NCBI GenBank assembly: GCA_945874825.1
Contig: CAMCIK010000001.1
Coordinates: 165,434-229,433, forward strand
From: Phenylobacterium deserti
GTDB taxonomy: Bacteria > Pseudomonadota > Alphaproteobacteria > Caulobacterales > Caulobacteraceae
Length of the DNA: 64,000 nt
Direction: 5' to 3'
Positions 51,644 to 60,417 of the stretch are shown here, in pieces (within the stretch, counting starts at the first letter, position 1; each line of letters starts with the position of its first letter). The position numbers were made by a program, and so were the translations under genes. Below the pieces are notes generated by a model. That model worked only from the letters and a program-made list of their open reading frames with translations, had not been told where the DNA came from and made no database searches.

Positions 51644-52398
51644 GACCGGTCCTTTCCACGGCCGAAGGTCATCAGTCGCACGCGACGGAGGGGCTGGTGA
51701 AGCACGAGCATGACCATGTGGAGGAGGAAGAAGAGGGCGAGGGCGACGGCACCCAGGAAATGAGCTGAGCGGGCTGACTGCCGCCCTCCGAAAAGGTCTC
51801 CGGTCCAGGGCGCGGCGGCATGGACGGCAGGCGACATGGCGAGGCCCGAGATGATCACGAGAGGCAGGGCGACGGCGACGACGGCAAGGTAGGTCAGGCG
51901 CTGCAGGAGGTTGTAGCCCTGCTCCGCTGGCGGAAACCTGAGGGTCAGGTGCCCGACCAGGTCCGCCAGGGCCGCCCTGGGCCTGAGCATTTCCCGGGTC
52001 GGTACCAGGACCGCGGCGAGGCGGCCCGACGCCAGGCCCACCGCAAGGTAGACGCCCAGGCCCAGGCTCAGGAGCCAGGCGGCGGCCAGGTGCCAGTTTC
52101 GCCCCGTGGCAAGGGACTGGTAGCCGGGCAGGGTCGCCCAGGCGGGAAAGGCCCGCTTCTCGCGCTCACCCGCAGGCCCCGACCATCCCAACACCCCGGT
52201 GGTCTCGATCTCGCGTCCGCCCAGCCTGAGGTAGCCCGTCAGGGACTCACCCCGCTCCCGCGACCCGATCTGCAGCCAGGCCCGCTCCCGGGCCGAGGTC
52301 TCGCCGGTATAGAGGGTGGGATGGGCGTTAAAGATCTGCAGGCCGCTGGGCAGCAGCAGCAGGACCGCGGCAGCGATCAGGACGTGGGCCAGGCGCAC
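51640..52398 (-). CDS. Cytochrome b561-type membrane subunit
   Basis: A 252-residue (as annotated) b-type cytochrome with four to five helices, similar to the cytochrome b subunit of thiosulfate reductase and other molybdoenzymes. Candidate haem histidines are in RLAHVLIAA, NWHLAAAWLL, SAHFLGA and FFLLHMVML. The only usual start codon is the GTG at 52398, inside what looks like the first helix; the frame is open about 22 codons upstream (...NQALVPGAFVRLAH) without ATG, GTG or TTG, so the true start may be a rare codon. It is paired with the molybdopterin enzyme. Confidence 0.78.
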   Translation of the reverse strand: MRLAHVLIAAAVLLLLPSGLQIFNAHPTLYTGETSARERAWLQIGSRERGESLTGYLRLGGREIETTGVLGWSGPAGEREKRAFPAWATLPGYQSLATGRNWHLAAAWLLSLGLGVYLAVGLASGRLAAVLVPTREMLRPRAALADLVGHLTLRFPPAEQGYNLLQRLTYLAVVAVALPLVIISGLAMSPAVHAAAPWTGDLFGGRQSARSAHFLGAVALALFFLLHMVMLVLHQPLRRVRLMTFGRGKDRS

Positions 52399-52508
52399 GA
52401 AAGCGCCAGGGACCAGGGCCTGGTTTCGGCGGGTTTGGGAACTGGCCGCCTGGGACTTCAGGGCCTAACCTCTGCAGATTCGGGTGATCGCGGCGAAGGG
52501 AGCCGGTC

Positions 52509-53441
52509 TTGGGCGAGTCTGTGGAGGTTTGGAGCGGCGGCGTCAACACCTGGGAATGTGACGAGATGGGTCACCTGAACGTCCGGTTCTGGGTGGCCAA
52601 GGCCATGGAGGCCCTTGCCGGCCTGTCGCGCCTGATGGGCATGCCCGACGCCTTTGCGAGCGGCGGCGGCGCCACCCTGGCCGTCCGCGACCTGCATATG
52701 CGGTTCCTGCGTGAGGCTCGGGCGGGTGCCTGCCTCTGGGCCTCGGGCGGCGTGATCGCCTTGGGCGAGTCCGATGCCGGCCTTCTGGTGGTCCTGCGAC
52801 ACGCCGATGGAGAGCCCGCCGCCACCTTCCGGATCAAGGTGGACCATGCCACGGCGGGGGACCTCCTGCCCTTTCCCTGGCCAGACCGCATTCGCAGGGC
52901 CTGCGCGGGCCTGGCCTGCGAGGTTCCTGCCTTTGCCGGTCCCCGCAGCATTGACCTCGCGCCCCTGGTCCAGACCCGCGCGGGCCTCGCCTTCGCCGAG
53001 CGAACCGGCATGACCCGGATCGGCCTGGGCGTCGTGCGGGCGGATGAACTCGACGTCTTCGGGCGGATGCGGCCGGAAATGTTCATCGGCCGCGTTTCCG
53101 ACGGTGTGGCCCGCCTGTTCGGCCCGACCCGACCTGGACCGGACGCCGCCGCCGGGGACCCGCCCCTGCGCATCGGTGGTGCCGTCCTGGAGTACCGGGT
53201 GGTCCATCATGCCTGGCCCTCGGTCGGTGACCATGTCGAGGTCCGCTCGGGCTTTGCCGACTGCACGTCCCGGACCCGCAGGGTGTTCCACTGGATGGTG
53301 GATCCTGTCACCGGCCGGCCCTGGGCCAGCGCCGAGGCGGTCGTCATCAGCTTCGACCTCGACGCGCGCAAGGTGGTCGACATCTCGGAGGCGGCCCAGG
53401 CGGAGTTCCGCAGCCGGGCCATTGCCGGGATCGGGCTCTAA
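52509..53441 (+). CDS. Double-hotdog acyl-CoA/acyl-ACP thioesterase-like protein
   Basis: A 310-residue protein with two hotdog folds. The first starts VNTWECDEMGHLNVRFWVAKAMEAL (the 4HBT-like pattern D-x-x-x-H-x-N), the second lies at about 180-300 (ADELDVFGRMRPEMFIGRVSDG). It presumably hydrolyses an acyl thioester in the cytoplasm. The start is TTG at 52509, with AAGGGAG 8 bases upstream. It is divergent from the cytochrome b gene and followed by two inverted copies of the palindromic repeat. Confidence 0.8.
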   Translation: MGESVEVWSGGVNTWECDEMGHLNVRFWVAKAMEALAGLSRLMGMPDAFASGGGATLAVRDLHMRFLREARAGACLWASGGVIALGESDAGLLVVLRHADGEPAATFRIKVDHATAGDLLPFPWPDRIRRACAGLACEVPAFAGPRSIDLAPLVQTRAGLAFAERTGMTRIGLGVVRADELDVFGRMRPEMFIGRVSDGVARLFGPTRPGPDAAAGDPPLRIGGAVLEYRVVHHAWPSVGDHVEVRSGFADCTSRTRRVFHWMVDPVTGRPWASAEAVVISFDLDARKVVDISEAAQAEFRSRAIAGIGL

Positions 53442-53456
53442 GGACCCCTGCGCGCC

Positions 53457-53504
53457 CCTTGACCCCCTCACCGGGTGCCGCCCGAAGCTCCCCCTTGGGG
53501 GAGC
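53457..53504. repeat. Palindromic intergenic repeat, inverse copy
   Basis: CCTTGACCCCCTC opens the unit and CTCCCCCTTGGGGGAG closes it as a hairpin; read on the minus strand it has the same order as copy 1. It lies head-to-tail inverted with the next copy 12 bases away, making a compound palindrome downstream of the thioesterase gene. Confidence 0.75.
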
Positions 53505-53516
53505 CATTGATCTCTA

Positions 53517-53568
53517 ATTCCTCCCCCCAGGGGGAGGTGGCGCGCGAAGCGCCACGGAGGGGGGTCAA
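53517..53568. repeat. Palindromic intergenic repeat, direct copy
   Basis: ATTCCTCCCCC/GGGGGAGGTG hairpin, an inner GGCGCGCGAAGCGCC hairpin, and the end GGAGGGGGGTCAA. The first 23 bases are identical to those of the copy at 28451. It separates two convergent genes (thioesterase and alpha/beta hydrolase) and may terminate both. Confidence 0.8.
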
Positions 53569-53597
53569 CGGAGTCGCAGCCACCCTAGCCGGAGATC

Positions 53598-54494
53598 TCA
53601 CCCCGCGACCAGGTCAGTCAGGGTCTGGCGGACCAGATCCGGCCGTTCCATCGGCAGGAAGTGTGTAGTGCCCGGTATCACCTCCAGCCGGATCCGCCCA
53701 TCCGCAGTCAGTCCGGCCTCGTGGCCATCGGAACGGCAGGTCGAGCCGGTCTCGGCCTTGAGGATCCGGATCGGGACGCCCGCGCTCTGGAAGGATGGCC
53801 AGGGATCGTGGCCGTGACTGGCGAAGTTCGAGGCCTCCCAGGCGGGCGGACAGTTCAGCTCAACCTCGCCGGATGGCGTCTCGTGGAAGCCGTCCTCCAC
53901 ATAGTCCGCCAGCATATCGAGGGTCCAGGCGCGGAAGGCGCCCTTGCCGCTGTAGGAAGTGATCACGGCGTCACGGCTGGGGAAGACCGGCCGGCGGCGG
54001 AGGGCGCCCTGGAGCAGGGGATTGTCGCCGGTCAGGGGCTGGTTCCCGTTCTGGGCGGCGAAGCCCGGCGCCATGATCACCGGGTCGAAGAGGGCGATCC
54101 CGCGCACCCGCCCGGGGGCCTCGGCGGCGGCCATCAGGCTGATTGTGCCGCCCATGGAATGTCCGCCCAGGACCGCACTGCGGATGTCGAGCGCCTCGAG
54201 CACGGCCTTGAGGTCGGGCACCAGGTCGTACCAGTTGCGGTTGGAGTCCTCGAGCCGGGGCGGCAGGCCCGACAGGCCATGGCCCCGCTGATCGATGGCG
54301 AGGATCCTCAGCCGGTCGGACAGGGGCCCCAGGATCGACCGGTAGGTCAGAGCGTTGAATCCATTGGCGTGGGAGAAGACGATGTCGACCGGGCGGTCCT
54401 GCGGGCCCATCTCTATGGCGGTCCCATGGCCGCCGACAGACGGAAGATCGAAGCGCAGGCGGCGGAATTCGAAAACCGGAACAGTGCTGGACAT
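53598..54494 (-). CDS. Alpha/beta hydrolase
   Basis: A 298-residue alpha/beta hydrolase. It has the oxyanion strand VFSHANGFNALTY, LAIDQRGHGLSGLPP, the nucleophile elbow GGHSMGG and a C-terminal GTTHFLPMERP with the likely catalytic His. No signal peptide. It is separated from divergent mnmC by 103 bases. The substrate is not predictable; haloperoxidase/esterase-like members share this pattern. Confidence 0.84.
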   Translation of the reverse strand: MSSTVPVFEFRRLRFDLPSVGGHGTAIEMGPQDRPVDIVFSHANGFNALTYRSILGPLSDRLRILAIDQRGHGLSGLPPRLEDSNRNWYDLVPDLKAVLEALDIRSAVLGGHSMGGTISLMAAAEAPGRVRGIALFDPVIMAPGFAAQNGNQPLTGDNPLLQGALRRRPVFPSRDAVITSYSGKGAFRAWTLDMLADYVEDGFHETPSGEVELNCPPAWEASNFASHGHDPWPSFQSAGVPIRILKAETGSTCRSDGHEAGLTADGRIRLEVIPGTTHFLPMERPDLVRQTLTDLVAG

Positions 54495-54597
54495 GGACGG
54501 ACAGTCTCCCCTTGGCCTGTTCTAGCGCCTCCCCGACCGACGCGCACCCGGAAGGATCACCCTTGCGAACACTCCGCCGCAGGGCCTAGGTCGCGGC

Positions 54598-56373
54598 ATG
54601 ACTGCGGACCCGCCGCCCATCGAGTGGACCGAGGACGGACGTCCCCGCTCCGTCCTCTACGGAGACGCCTACTTCGGCGCAGACGACGGCCTTTCTGAAT
54701 CCCGGGCCGTCTTCCTGGAGGGCTGCGACCTGCCCGGGGCCTGGGCCGGACGCCGATCCTTCACCGTCGGGGAACTGGGTTTCGGGACCGGGCTCAACAT
54801 GCTGGCCCTCCTGGACCTCTGGCGACAGGAGGGCCCTGCCGAGGGGCACCTGCACCTCTTCAGCGTCGAGGCCCACCTCATGACCCGGGAAGACGCCGCC
54901 CGGGCCCTCGCTGCCTGGCCTGAACTTTCGGAAATCGCCTCGGCCCTCCTGTCCCGCTGGCCGGCGCGACGACGCGATTTCCACCGGATCGCGTTTCCCG
55001 AGTTTAGGGCCTGCCTGGACCTGGCCCTCCTGGAAGCCGGCGAGGCCCTGTCGGTCTGGAACGGCCGGGCGGACGCCTGGTTCCTCGACGGCTTTGCCCC
55101 CGCCCTCAACCCCGAGATCTGGCGCGATGAGGTGCTGCAGGGCGTCGCCGCGCGGTCGGCGCCGGGCGCCCGGGCGGCGACCTTCACCGTCGCCGGCCAG
55201 GTGCGCCGGAGCCTGTCTGCGGCCGGCTTCGAGGTACGTCGGGCACCCGGCCACGGGCGAAAGCGCGAGCGCCTGGAGGCCATCTTCCCCGGGAAAGGTC
55301 GGGACCCTGCTGGTCCCGACGGAGTGGCCGTGGTAGGTGCCGGAATCGCCGGGGCGTCGGTGGTGCGGGCCCTGCGCCGCCTGGGCGTCGAGCCGGTCCA
55401 CTTCGAGGCCGAGGCACCGGGCGCTGGCGCTTCGGGAAACCCTGCAGGCCTGGTGACGCCGCGCCTGGACGCCGGCCTCGGCCCCATCGCCCGGCTGGCC
55501 GCCCAGGCCTATTTGCGGGCCCTGGACGTCTATCCGGAAGTCCCCGGGGCGGTGCTGGCACGCGGGGTCCTCCAACTCGCAGCCACCGACAGGGACCCGT
55601 CGAGGTTCGCCCGGATCGCCGGCTCCGACCTCTTTCCGGAGGGCACCCTGCGGCTTCTCGACCCGGCAGGGGCCTCGGCGCACCTGGGCGAGCCGGCCGA
55701 CCGGGCCGGACTGGACCAGCCGGACGCCCTGAGCCTCGACCCCCGGCAGGTCCTGGAGGCCTGGTGCGCCGTGGCCCTCGCTGGTCGGGTGCAGACCCTT
55801 GAGCGGACCGAAGGCGGCTGGCGGCTGACGACGGAGGCGGGCGAGACCTCCGTCTTCCGCACCGTCATCCTGGCGTCGGGTGCTGGCCTGGATCGCCTCT
55901 GGCCGGAGGCGCCCATCCTGCCCGTCCGCGGACAGGCGAGTTGGGTCTCTACCCCGGACCGGGAGGCGCCGCGCGCTGCGGGCTGGGGCGGGTATCTCGC
56001 CCCCCTGGCCGGGGGCTTCCTGTTCGGGGCGACCTTCCGGCGGGGTGAGACCTCCACCGAGGTGACCGAGGCCGACCACCAGGCCAACCTCGAGGCGCTG
56101 GCCCGGGCTCGGCCCGCCCTGGCCGCGGACCTCTCCGGACGTGCCCTGGAGGGCCGGGCCCGGGTGCGGGCGACCACGCGCGACCACCTGCCCCTGGCGG
56201 GGGCTGTTCCCGGCGCCCCGGGGCTCTTCGTCCTGGGCGGGCTCGGTTCCCGGGGCCTGACCTGGGCGCCCCTGCTGGGCGAGCACCTGGCGGCCCTGGC
56301 CACGCGCGCGCCATCGCCCCTTCCGGAAGACCTCGCCGGGCTGGTGGCCCCAGGACGCTATAGCGCAGGGTAA
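54598..56373 (+). CDS. mnmC: Bifunctional tRNA mnm5s2U34 synthesis protein MnmC
   Basis: A 591-residue two-domain enzyme that finishes the mnm5 modification of wobble uridine 34. The N-terminal methyltransferase (about 1-245) has GELGFGTGLNMLALL (SAM site) and the typical DAWFLDGFAPALNPEIW. The C-terminal FAD oxidase (about 250-591) has the dinucleotide motif VAVVGAGIAGASVVRAL and GASGNPAGLVTPRL. The FAD domain removes the carboxymethyl group from cmnm5s2U, and the methyltransferase adds methyl. selD and mnmH, which act on the same nucleotide, lie 4-6 kb downstream. Confidence 0.93.
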   Translation: MTADPPPIEWTEDGRPRSVLYGDAYFGADDGLSESRAVFLEGCDLPGAWAGRRSFTVGELGFGTGLNMLALLDLWRQEGPAEGHLHLFSVEAHLMTREDAARALAAWPELSEIASALLSRWPARRRDFHRIAFPEFRACLDLALLEAGEALSVWNGRADAWFLDGFAPALNPEIWRDEVLQGVAARSAPGARAATFTVAGQVRRSLSAAGFEVRRAPGHGRKRERLEAIFPGKGRDPAGPDGVAVVGAGIAGASVVRALRRLGVEPVHFEAEAPGAGASGNPAGLVTPRLDAGLGPIARLAAQAYLRALDVYPEVPGAVLARGVLQLAATDRDPSRFARIAGSDLFPEGTLRLLDPAGASAHLGEPADRAGLDQPDALSLDPRQVLEAWCAVALAGRVQTLERTEGGWRLTTEAGETSVFRTVILASGAGLDRLWPEAPILPVRGQASWVSTPDREAPRAAGWGGYLAPLAGGFLFGATFRRGETSTEVTEADHQANLEALARARPALAADLSGRALEGRARVRATTRDHLPLAGAVPGAPGLFVLGGLGSRGLTWAPLLGEHLAALATRAPSPLPEDLAGLVAPGRYSAG

Positions 56374-56455
56374 GAGGGAGGGGTCTCTGCAGGCCATTAT
56401 CCTGCCGCAACCCGACTGTTATCCTCGGTCCCGGAAACCTACGGAGCATTTTGCC

Positions 56456-56872
56456 ATGATCTCCAGACTGAGCCTGGCGGCGGTCGCCGCCTTTACCCTC
56501 GCCGGCGCCGCCGTTGCCCAGGATCCGCCGGGTCCGGCCGGGACCGAGCCGGGTCCAGACGCCGCCAAGCCGGAGCGCACCTGCTTCTTCAACCGCGACG
56601 TGCGGGGCTTCGCAGCCCCGGACGACAAGACCCTGTACCTCCGGGTGCGCAGCAAGGACGTCTACCGCCTGGACCTGAAGGGCCACTGCCCTGATCTGGA
56701 CTGGGAGTCCCGTATCGGACTGGATTCCCGCGGTTCCAGCTCCATCTGTTCGCCGATCGACCTCAATGTGCGGGTTCAGGGGCCCATCGGAGTCTCCCGC
56801 TGTCCGGTCTCGGCGATCACCCGCCTGACCCCCGAGGAAGTCGAGGCCCTGCCCCGGAAGTCCCGGCCCTGA
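56456..56872 (+). CDS. Small secreted four-cysteine protein (DUF6491-like), copy 2
   Basis: A 138-residue protein with a signal peptide (SLAAVAAFTLAGAAVA) and a mature domain with four cysteines (in RTCFFN, KGHCPD, SSICSP and SRCPVS). It is a paralog of the protein at 21908-22297: shared features include LYLRVRSKDVYRL, IDLNVRV and the ending RLTPEEVEALPRK. Periplasmic with probable disulfides; function unknown. The gene stands alone between mnmC and modA. Confidence 0.75.
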   Translation: MISRLSLAAVAAFTLAGAAVAQDPPGPAGTEPGPDAAKPERTCFFNRDVRGFAAPDDKTLYLRVRSKDVYRLDLKGHCPDLDWESRIGLDSRGSSSICSPIDLNVRVQGPIGVSRCPVSAITRLTPEEVEALPRKSRP

Positions 56873-56953
56873 TCCTCAGCCCCCGCTGGGCCAGTCCCCG
56901 TTCAAACGGTCGGAGAGCCTGGAGAGCATCTAGATCGCTCCCCCTGCCGGAAG

Positions 56954-56974
56954 CGACTCTACGATGTAAAGTCG
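56954..56974. promoter_or_regulatory. Inverted repeat upstream of modA
   Basis: CGACTCTA (56954-56961) and TAAAGTCG (56967-56974) form an eight-base inverted repeat with one mismatch around CGATG. An overlapping TCGCT...AGCGA repeat precedes it. It could be an operator for modABC or a decayed repeat; it does not match the ModE consensus as I recall it. Confidence 0.35.
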
Positions 56975-57094
56975 TGGCGTCCTGGGCGGGTGCCTTATTC
57001 TGGCGGGGCGGGCAGCGGGCCGAGCGCGCTTTCGCCCGGCGGTGAAGACGACTACCCTCACCTGCGGTTGCCGCCCTGACTTCGGAGTTCTTGC

Positions 57095-57868
57095 GTGTCC
57101 CTCACCCGGCGGACCCTGGCCGGCCTGATCGCCCTCGCGCCTGGACAGGCCTGGGCGCAGGACGGGCCCCTGATCGCTGCGGCCTCGGACCTGACCGGTG
57201 CCCTGCCCCTCATCGCCGAGCGGTTCCGGCGCGCCGGCGGCGGGCCCGTGCGGCTGACCTTCGGGTCCTCAGGCGCCCTGACCCGGCAGATCGAAGCCGG
57301 TGCCCCCTTCGAGGTCTTCCTGTGTGCCGAGGCGAGCCTGGTCCAGCGCCTGGCAGCGGGGGGCCGCGCAGAGGGGCCCGGACGCGTCTATGGCCAGGGC
57401 CGCCTCGTTCTTTTCGCCCGGAACGGATCCCGGGTCCGCCCCGCCGGTGGGGCGGCCGAACTCGTCCAGGCCCTGCGGGATGGTCGCCTCCTGCGGCTGG
57501 CTATCGCCAATCCGGACCATGCGCCCTATGGCCGGGCGGCCCGGGAGGCCCTGACGGCCCTCGGGGTCTGGCCGCTGGCCAAGCCCCGCCTCGTCCTGGG
57601 GGACTCCGCCGCCCAGGCCGCGCGCTTCGCCCTGACCGGGGGCGCCGATGCTGGCCTCCTGCCCCTGTCCCTCGCCCTCGGGCCCGAGCTGGCCCGGGCC
57701 GGTACCCACGCCCGGATCGACACGGCCCTCCACGCGCCCCTGGTGCAGACCGCGGTGGTCCTGCGCGGTGCCCGGCGCCCGGCGCGGGCCTTCTTCGATT
57801 TCCTCGCCACTCCCCAGGCCCGGGGCGTCTTTCGGGATTTCGGTCTGGCTCCAGAAGGTGACGCCTGA
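57095..57868 (+). CDS. modA: Molybdate ABC transporter substrate-binding protein ModA
   Basis: A 257-residue ModA-family periplasmic protein. A short signal (RRTLAGLIALAPGQAWA) is followed by AAASDLTGALPLIAERFRRAGG and TFGSSGALTRQIEAGAPFEVFLCA, the oxyanion-binding region of the family, and IANPDHAPYGRAAREAL. The start is GTG with a GGAG ribosome site 8 bases upstream. First gene of modABC, 3 bases before modB. Supplies molybdate, for example to the molybdopterin enzyme at 50.9 kb. Confidence 0.9.
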   Translation: MSLTRRTLAGLIALAPGQAWAQDGPLIAAASDLTGALPLIAERFRRAGGGPVRLTFGSSGALTRQIEAGAPFEVFLCAEASLVQRLAAGGRAEGPGRVYGQGRLVLFARNGSRVRPAGGAAELVQALRDGRLLRLAIANPDHAPYGRAAREALTALGVWPLAKPRLVLGDSAAQAARFALTGGADAGLLPLSLALGPELARAGTHARIDTALHAPLVQTAVVLRGARRPARAFFDFLATPQARGVFRDFGLAPEGDA

Positions 57869-57871
57869 GCC

Positions 57872-58540
57872 ATGGACGCCGTCGCCTTCGCCCTGTCCTT
57901 CAAGCTCAGCCTCTGGACCGCCTGCCTGCTGTTGCCGGTCGGGGTGCTGGTCGCCCGCACCCTGGCCTATCAGGTGCGGCGGGGCCGGGCGGTCCTGGAG
58001 GGGCTCATCGCCCTGCCCCTGGTCCTGCCGCCCACCGTCCTCGGCTTCTACCTGCTGGCCGCCCTGGGCGAGGCCTCCCCCTTCGGAGCCCTCTGGACAG
58101 GGGTCTTCGGCAAGGGCCTCGCCTTCAGCTTCGAGGGCCTGGTGGCCGCTTCCCTGGTCGCCAATCTGCCCTTCGCGGTCCAGCCGGCCCTGCGGGCCTT
58201 CGAGGCCATCCGGCCCGAGCTGAGAGAGGCCGCCTGGGTCAGCGGACTCAGTCCCTGGCGGACCTTCTGGACCGTCGAGGCGCCCCTGGCCTGGCCCGGC
58301 GTCCTGACCGGCTTCGTCCTGGTCTTCGCCCACACCATGGGCGAGTTCGGCGTCGTCCTGATGATCGGCGGCTCCATTCCCGGCGAGACCCGAACGGCGG
58401 CCCTGGCCATCTACGACCGGGTCCAGGCCTTCGACGACGCCGGGGCCGGCGTCCTGGCGGCGGCCCTGGTCGTCGTCTCAGTGGCGGCCATCATCGTGGT
58501 CCAGGCCCTCGGCTCCCGACTGGCTCGGCATGACCGCTGA
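57872..58540 (+). CDS. modB: Molybdate ABC transporter permease ModB
   Basis: A 222-residue permease with about five to six helices. ModB hallmarks are LPLVLPPTVLGFYLLAALG near the N-terminus, the coupling loop AFEAIRPELREAAWVSGLSPWRTFWTVEAPLAWPGVLTG, and FAHTMGEFGVVLMIGGSIPGET. Overlaps modC by 11 bases. Confidence 0.93.
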   Translation: MDAVAFALSFKLSLWTACLLLPVGVLVARTLAYQVRRGRAVLEGLIALPLVLPPTVLGFYLLAALGEASPFGALWTGVFGKGLAFSFEGLVAASLVANLPFAVQPALRAFEAIRPELREAAWVSGLSPWRTFWTVEAPLAWPGVLTGFVLVFAHTMGEFGVVLMIGGSIPGETRTAALAIYDRVQAFDDAGAGVLAAALVVVSVAAIIVVQALGSRLARHDR

Positions 58541-59243
58541 ACCCGCGCTCAGCCTGTCCTTCTCCCGCGGCGGGCCCGCCGGGGTCGCCGCAGACCTGCA
58601 GCTTTTGCCCGGCGAGATCCTGGCCCTGACCGGGCCGTCCGGTGCGGGCAAGACCACCCTCCTGCGGATTGTCGCCGGCCTGGTCCGTCCGGGTGAAGGG
58701 CACATCGCCTGCGCGGGCGAGGTCTGGCTGGACACGAAGGCCGGGATCTTCGTCCCTCCCTTCCGCCGCCGCACGGGCCTGGTGTTCCAGGCCTACGCCC
58801 TGCTGCCGCATCTGACGGCCATGGCGAACATCCGGATGGCCATGGGCGACCTGCCCCGGGACGAGGCAACACAGGCGGCCCGCCGCCTGATGGCGGATCT
58901 GGACCTTTCCGGCCTGGAGGACCGCAAGCCGGCCAACCTCTCCGGCGGTCAGCAGCAGAGGGTGGCCATGGCCCGGGCCCTGGCGCGCAGGCCCTCGGTC
59001 CTGCTCCTCGACGAGCCCCTGTCGGCGGTGGACCGCCGCTCCCGGCGAAGGGTGCGTGACCAGCTATCCGCCCTGCGGCAGGACAAGGGCCCGCCCATCC
59101 TGCTCGTCACCCACGACCTGGAAGAGGCTGCTGGCCTGGCCGATCGCCTGGCGGTGATGGACGCCGGGCAAATCCTGGCGTGCGGTCCGCCGGCGGAGGT
59201 CCTGGCCGATCCAAAGGTAGCCGAAGTCCTCGACCTCGGCTGA
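58530..59243 (+). CDS. modC: Molybdate ABC transporter ATP-binding protein ModC (short form)
   Basis: A 237-residue ABC ATPase: Walker A LTGPSGAGKTTLLRIVAG, signature NLSGGQQQRVAMARAL, Walker B SVLLLDEPLSAVD and switch His VTHDLEEA. It ends PKVAEVLDLG and lacks the C-terminal TOBE/Mop domain of about 110 residues that enteric ModC uses for molybdate feedback, so such feedback is presumably absent or comes from another protein. Its stop is 4 bases from the convergent selD stop. Confidence 0.9.
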   Translation: MTAEPALSLSFSRGGPAGVAADLQLLPGEILALTGPSGAGKTTLLRIVAGLVRPGEGHIACAGEVWLDTKAGIFVPPFRRRTGLVFQAYALLPHLTAMANIRMAMGDLPRDEATQAARRLMADLDLSGLEDRKPANLSGGQQQRVAMARALARRPSVLLLDEPLSAVDRRSRRRVRDQLSALRQDKGPPILLVTHDLEEAAGLADRLAVMDAGQILACGPPAEVLADPKVAEVLDLG

Positions 59244-59247
59244 TGCC

Positions 59248-60318
59248 TCAGGCGCCGGGCACCAGCCGGATCTGCGCCGGCCCCTCGCCAAAGCGGCCCA
59301 CCCGGGCGGCGTCGAATCCTGCGGCCTTGAGATGCGCCAGGACCGCTCCGGCCGCCTCCGGCGCGGCGGCAATCAGCAGGCCACCGCTGGTCTGGGGATC
59401 GCTGAGCAGGTCCCGCCGCCAGGGGTCCAGGTCGTCGGCGCCCCGGACGTCAGGGCCATAGCTGTCCCAGTTGCGCACGCTGGCGCCGGTCCGTACGCCC
59501 TCCCGGGCCAGGGCCTCCGCGCCGGGCAGGAGCCGGGGGGCCAGGGGGTCGATCTCAAGGGTCAGGCCCGCCCCCCGGGCCATTTCCAGCCCGTGCCCCA
59601 GGAGGCCGAAGCCGGTGACATCGGTCATGGCGTGGACGCCATCCATGGCCGCAAGGTCCGGTCCCGGCGTATTGAGCCGGGTGGCCGAGCCCAACAGGGC
59701 GGCATAGCCCTCGGCGTCCAGCCGGCCCTGCTTGAAGGCCGCAGACAGCACGCCCACACCCAGGGCCTTGCCGAGGATGAGTTCGTCCCCCGCCTGGGCG
59801 GCGCGATTGGTCATGACCCGGTCGGGATGGACCAAGCCCAGGGCCACCAGGCCGTAGATGGGCTCAAGGCTGTCGATGGAGTGGCCGCCGGCAATGGGGA
59901 TGCCCGCCTCGGCGCAGATCTCCGATCCCCCCGCCAGTATGCCGCGGATAGTGTCTACCGGCAGGACGTTGATGGGCATGCCCACCATCGCCAGGGCCAG
60001 GATGGGCCTGCCGCCCATGGCATAGACGTCGGACAGGGCGTTGGCGGCGGCGATGCGGCCGAAGTGCCGGGGATCGTCCACCATGGGCATGAAGAAGTCG
60101 GTGGTGGCGATCAGGGCCTGCTCATCGTTCAGCCGCCAGACGGCCGCGTCGTCCGAGGTCTCGGTCCCGACCATCAGGCTGGCAAAGGGCGCGGCCTGGG
60201 GGGCACCGGCCAGGATCTGCTGCAGGACGCCGGGCGCGATCTTGCACCCGCATCCACCGCCATGGGCCAGGCTGGTCAGCCGCACCGGCCCCTGCGTCCC
60301 TGTCGCGGATTCCGCCAT
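59248..60318 (-). CDS. selD: Selenide, water dikinase SelD
   Basis: A 356-residue selenophosphate synthase. The catalytic motif [10 protein letters not shown] (Cys23, Lys26) matches E. coli Cys17/Lys20, with cysteine rather than selenocysteine. Other hallmarks are [32 protein letters not shown] and [12 protein letters not shown] used the ATG at 60318 (MAESATG); the frame is open 67 codons further but overlaps the upstream start region of mnmH. Divergent from mnmH, to which it supplies selenophosphate. No selA or selB is in the window. Confidence 0.94.
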   Translation of the reverse strand: MAESATGTQGPVRLTSLAHGGGCGCKIAPGVLQQILAGAPQAAPFASLMVGTETSDDAAVWRLNDEQALIATTDFFMPMVDDPRHFGRIAAANALSDVYAMGGRPILALAMVGMPINVLPVDTIRGILAGGSEICAEAGIPIAGGHSIDSLEPIYGLVALGLVHPDRVMTNRAAQAGDELILGKALGVGVLSAAFKQGRLDAEGYAALLGSATRLNTPGPDLAAMDGVHAMTDVTGFGLLGHGLEMARGAGLTLEIDPLAPRLLPGAEALAREGVRTGASVRNWDSYGPDVRGADDLDPWRRDLLSDPQTSGGLLIAAAPEAAGAVLAHLKAAGFDAARVGRFGEGPAQIRLVPGA

Positions 60319-60417
60319 GCCCCGAGCCTCCTGTTCAGACTGTCCCGGGGCGGGTGTATACCAGCGCCCCATGACCCGCGACCGCCATTTCCCCTCTGGC
60401 CGGAAGAGGCCCGCCCA

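Noticed and set aside
60240..60318. Selenocysteine codon in selD
   Set aside because: The catalytic position is Cys (CGCK) and there is no in-frame TGA in the region.
59332..60417. N-terminal extension of mnmH antisense to selD
   Set aside because: MnmH normally begins just before the rhodanese domain, which fits ATG 60418.
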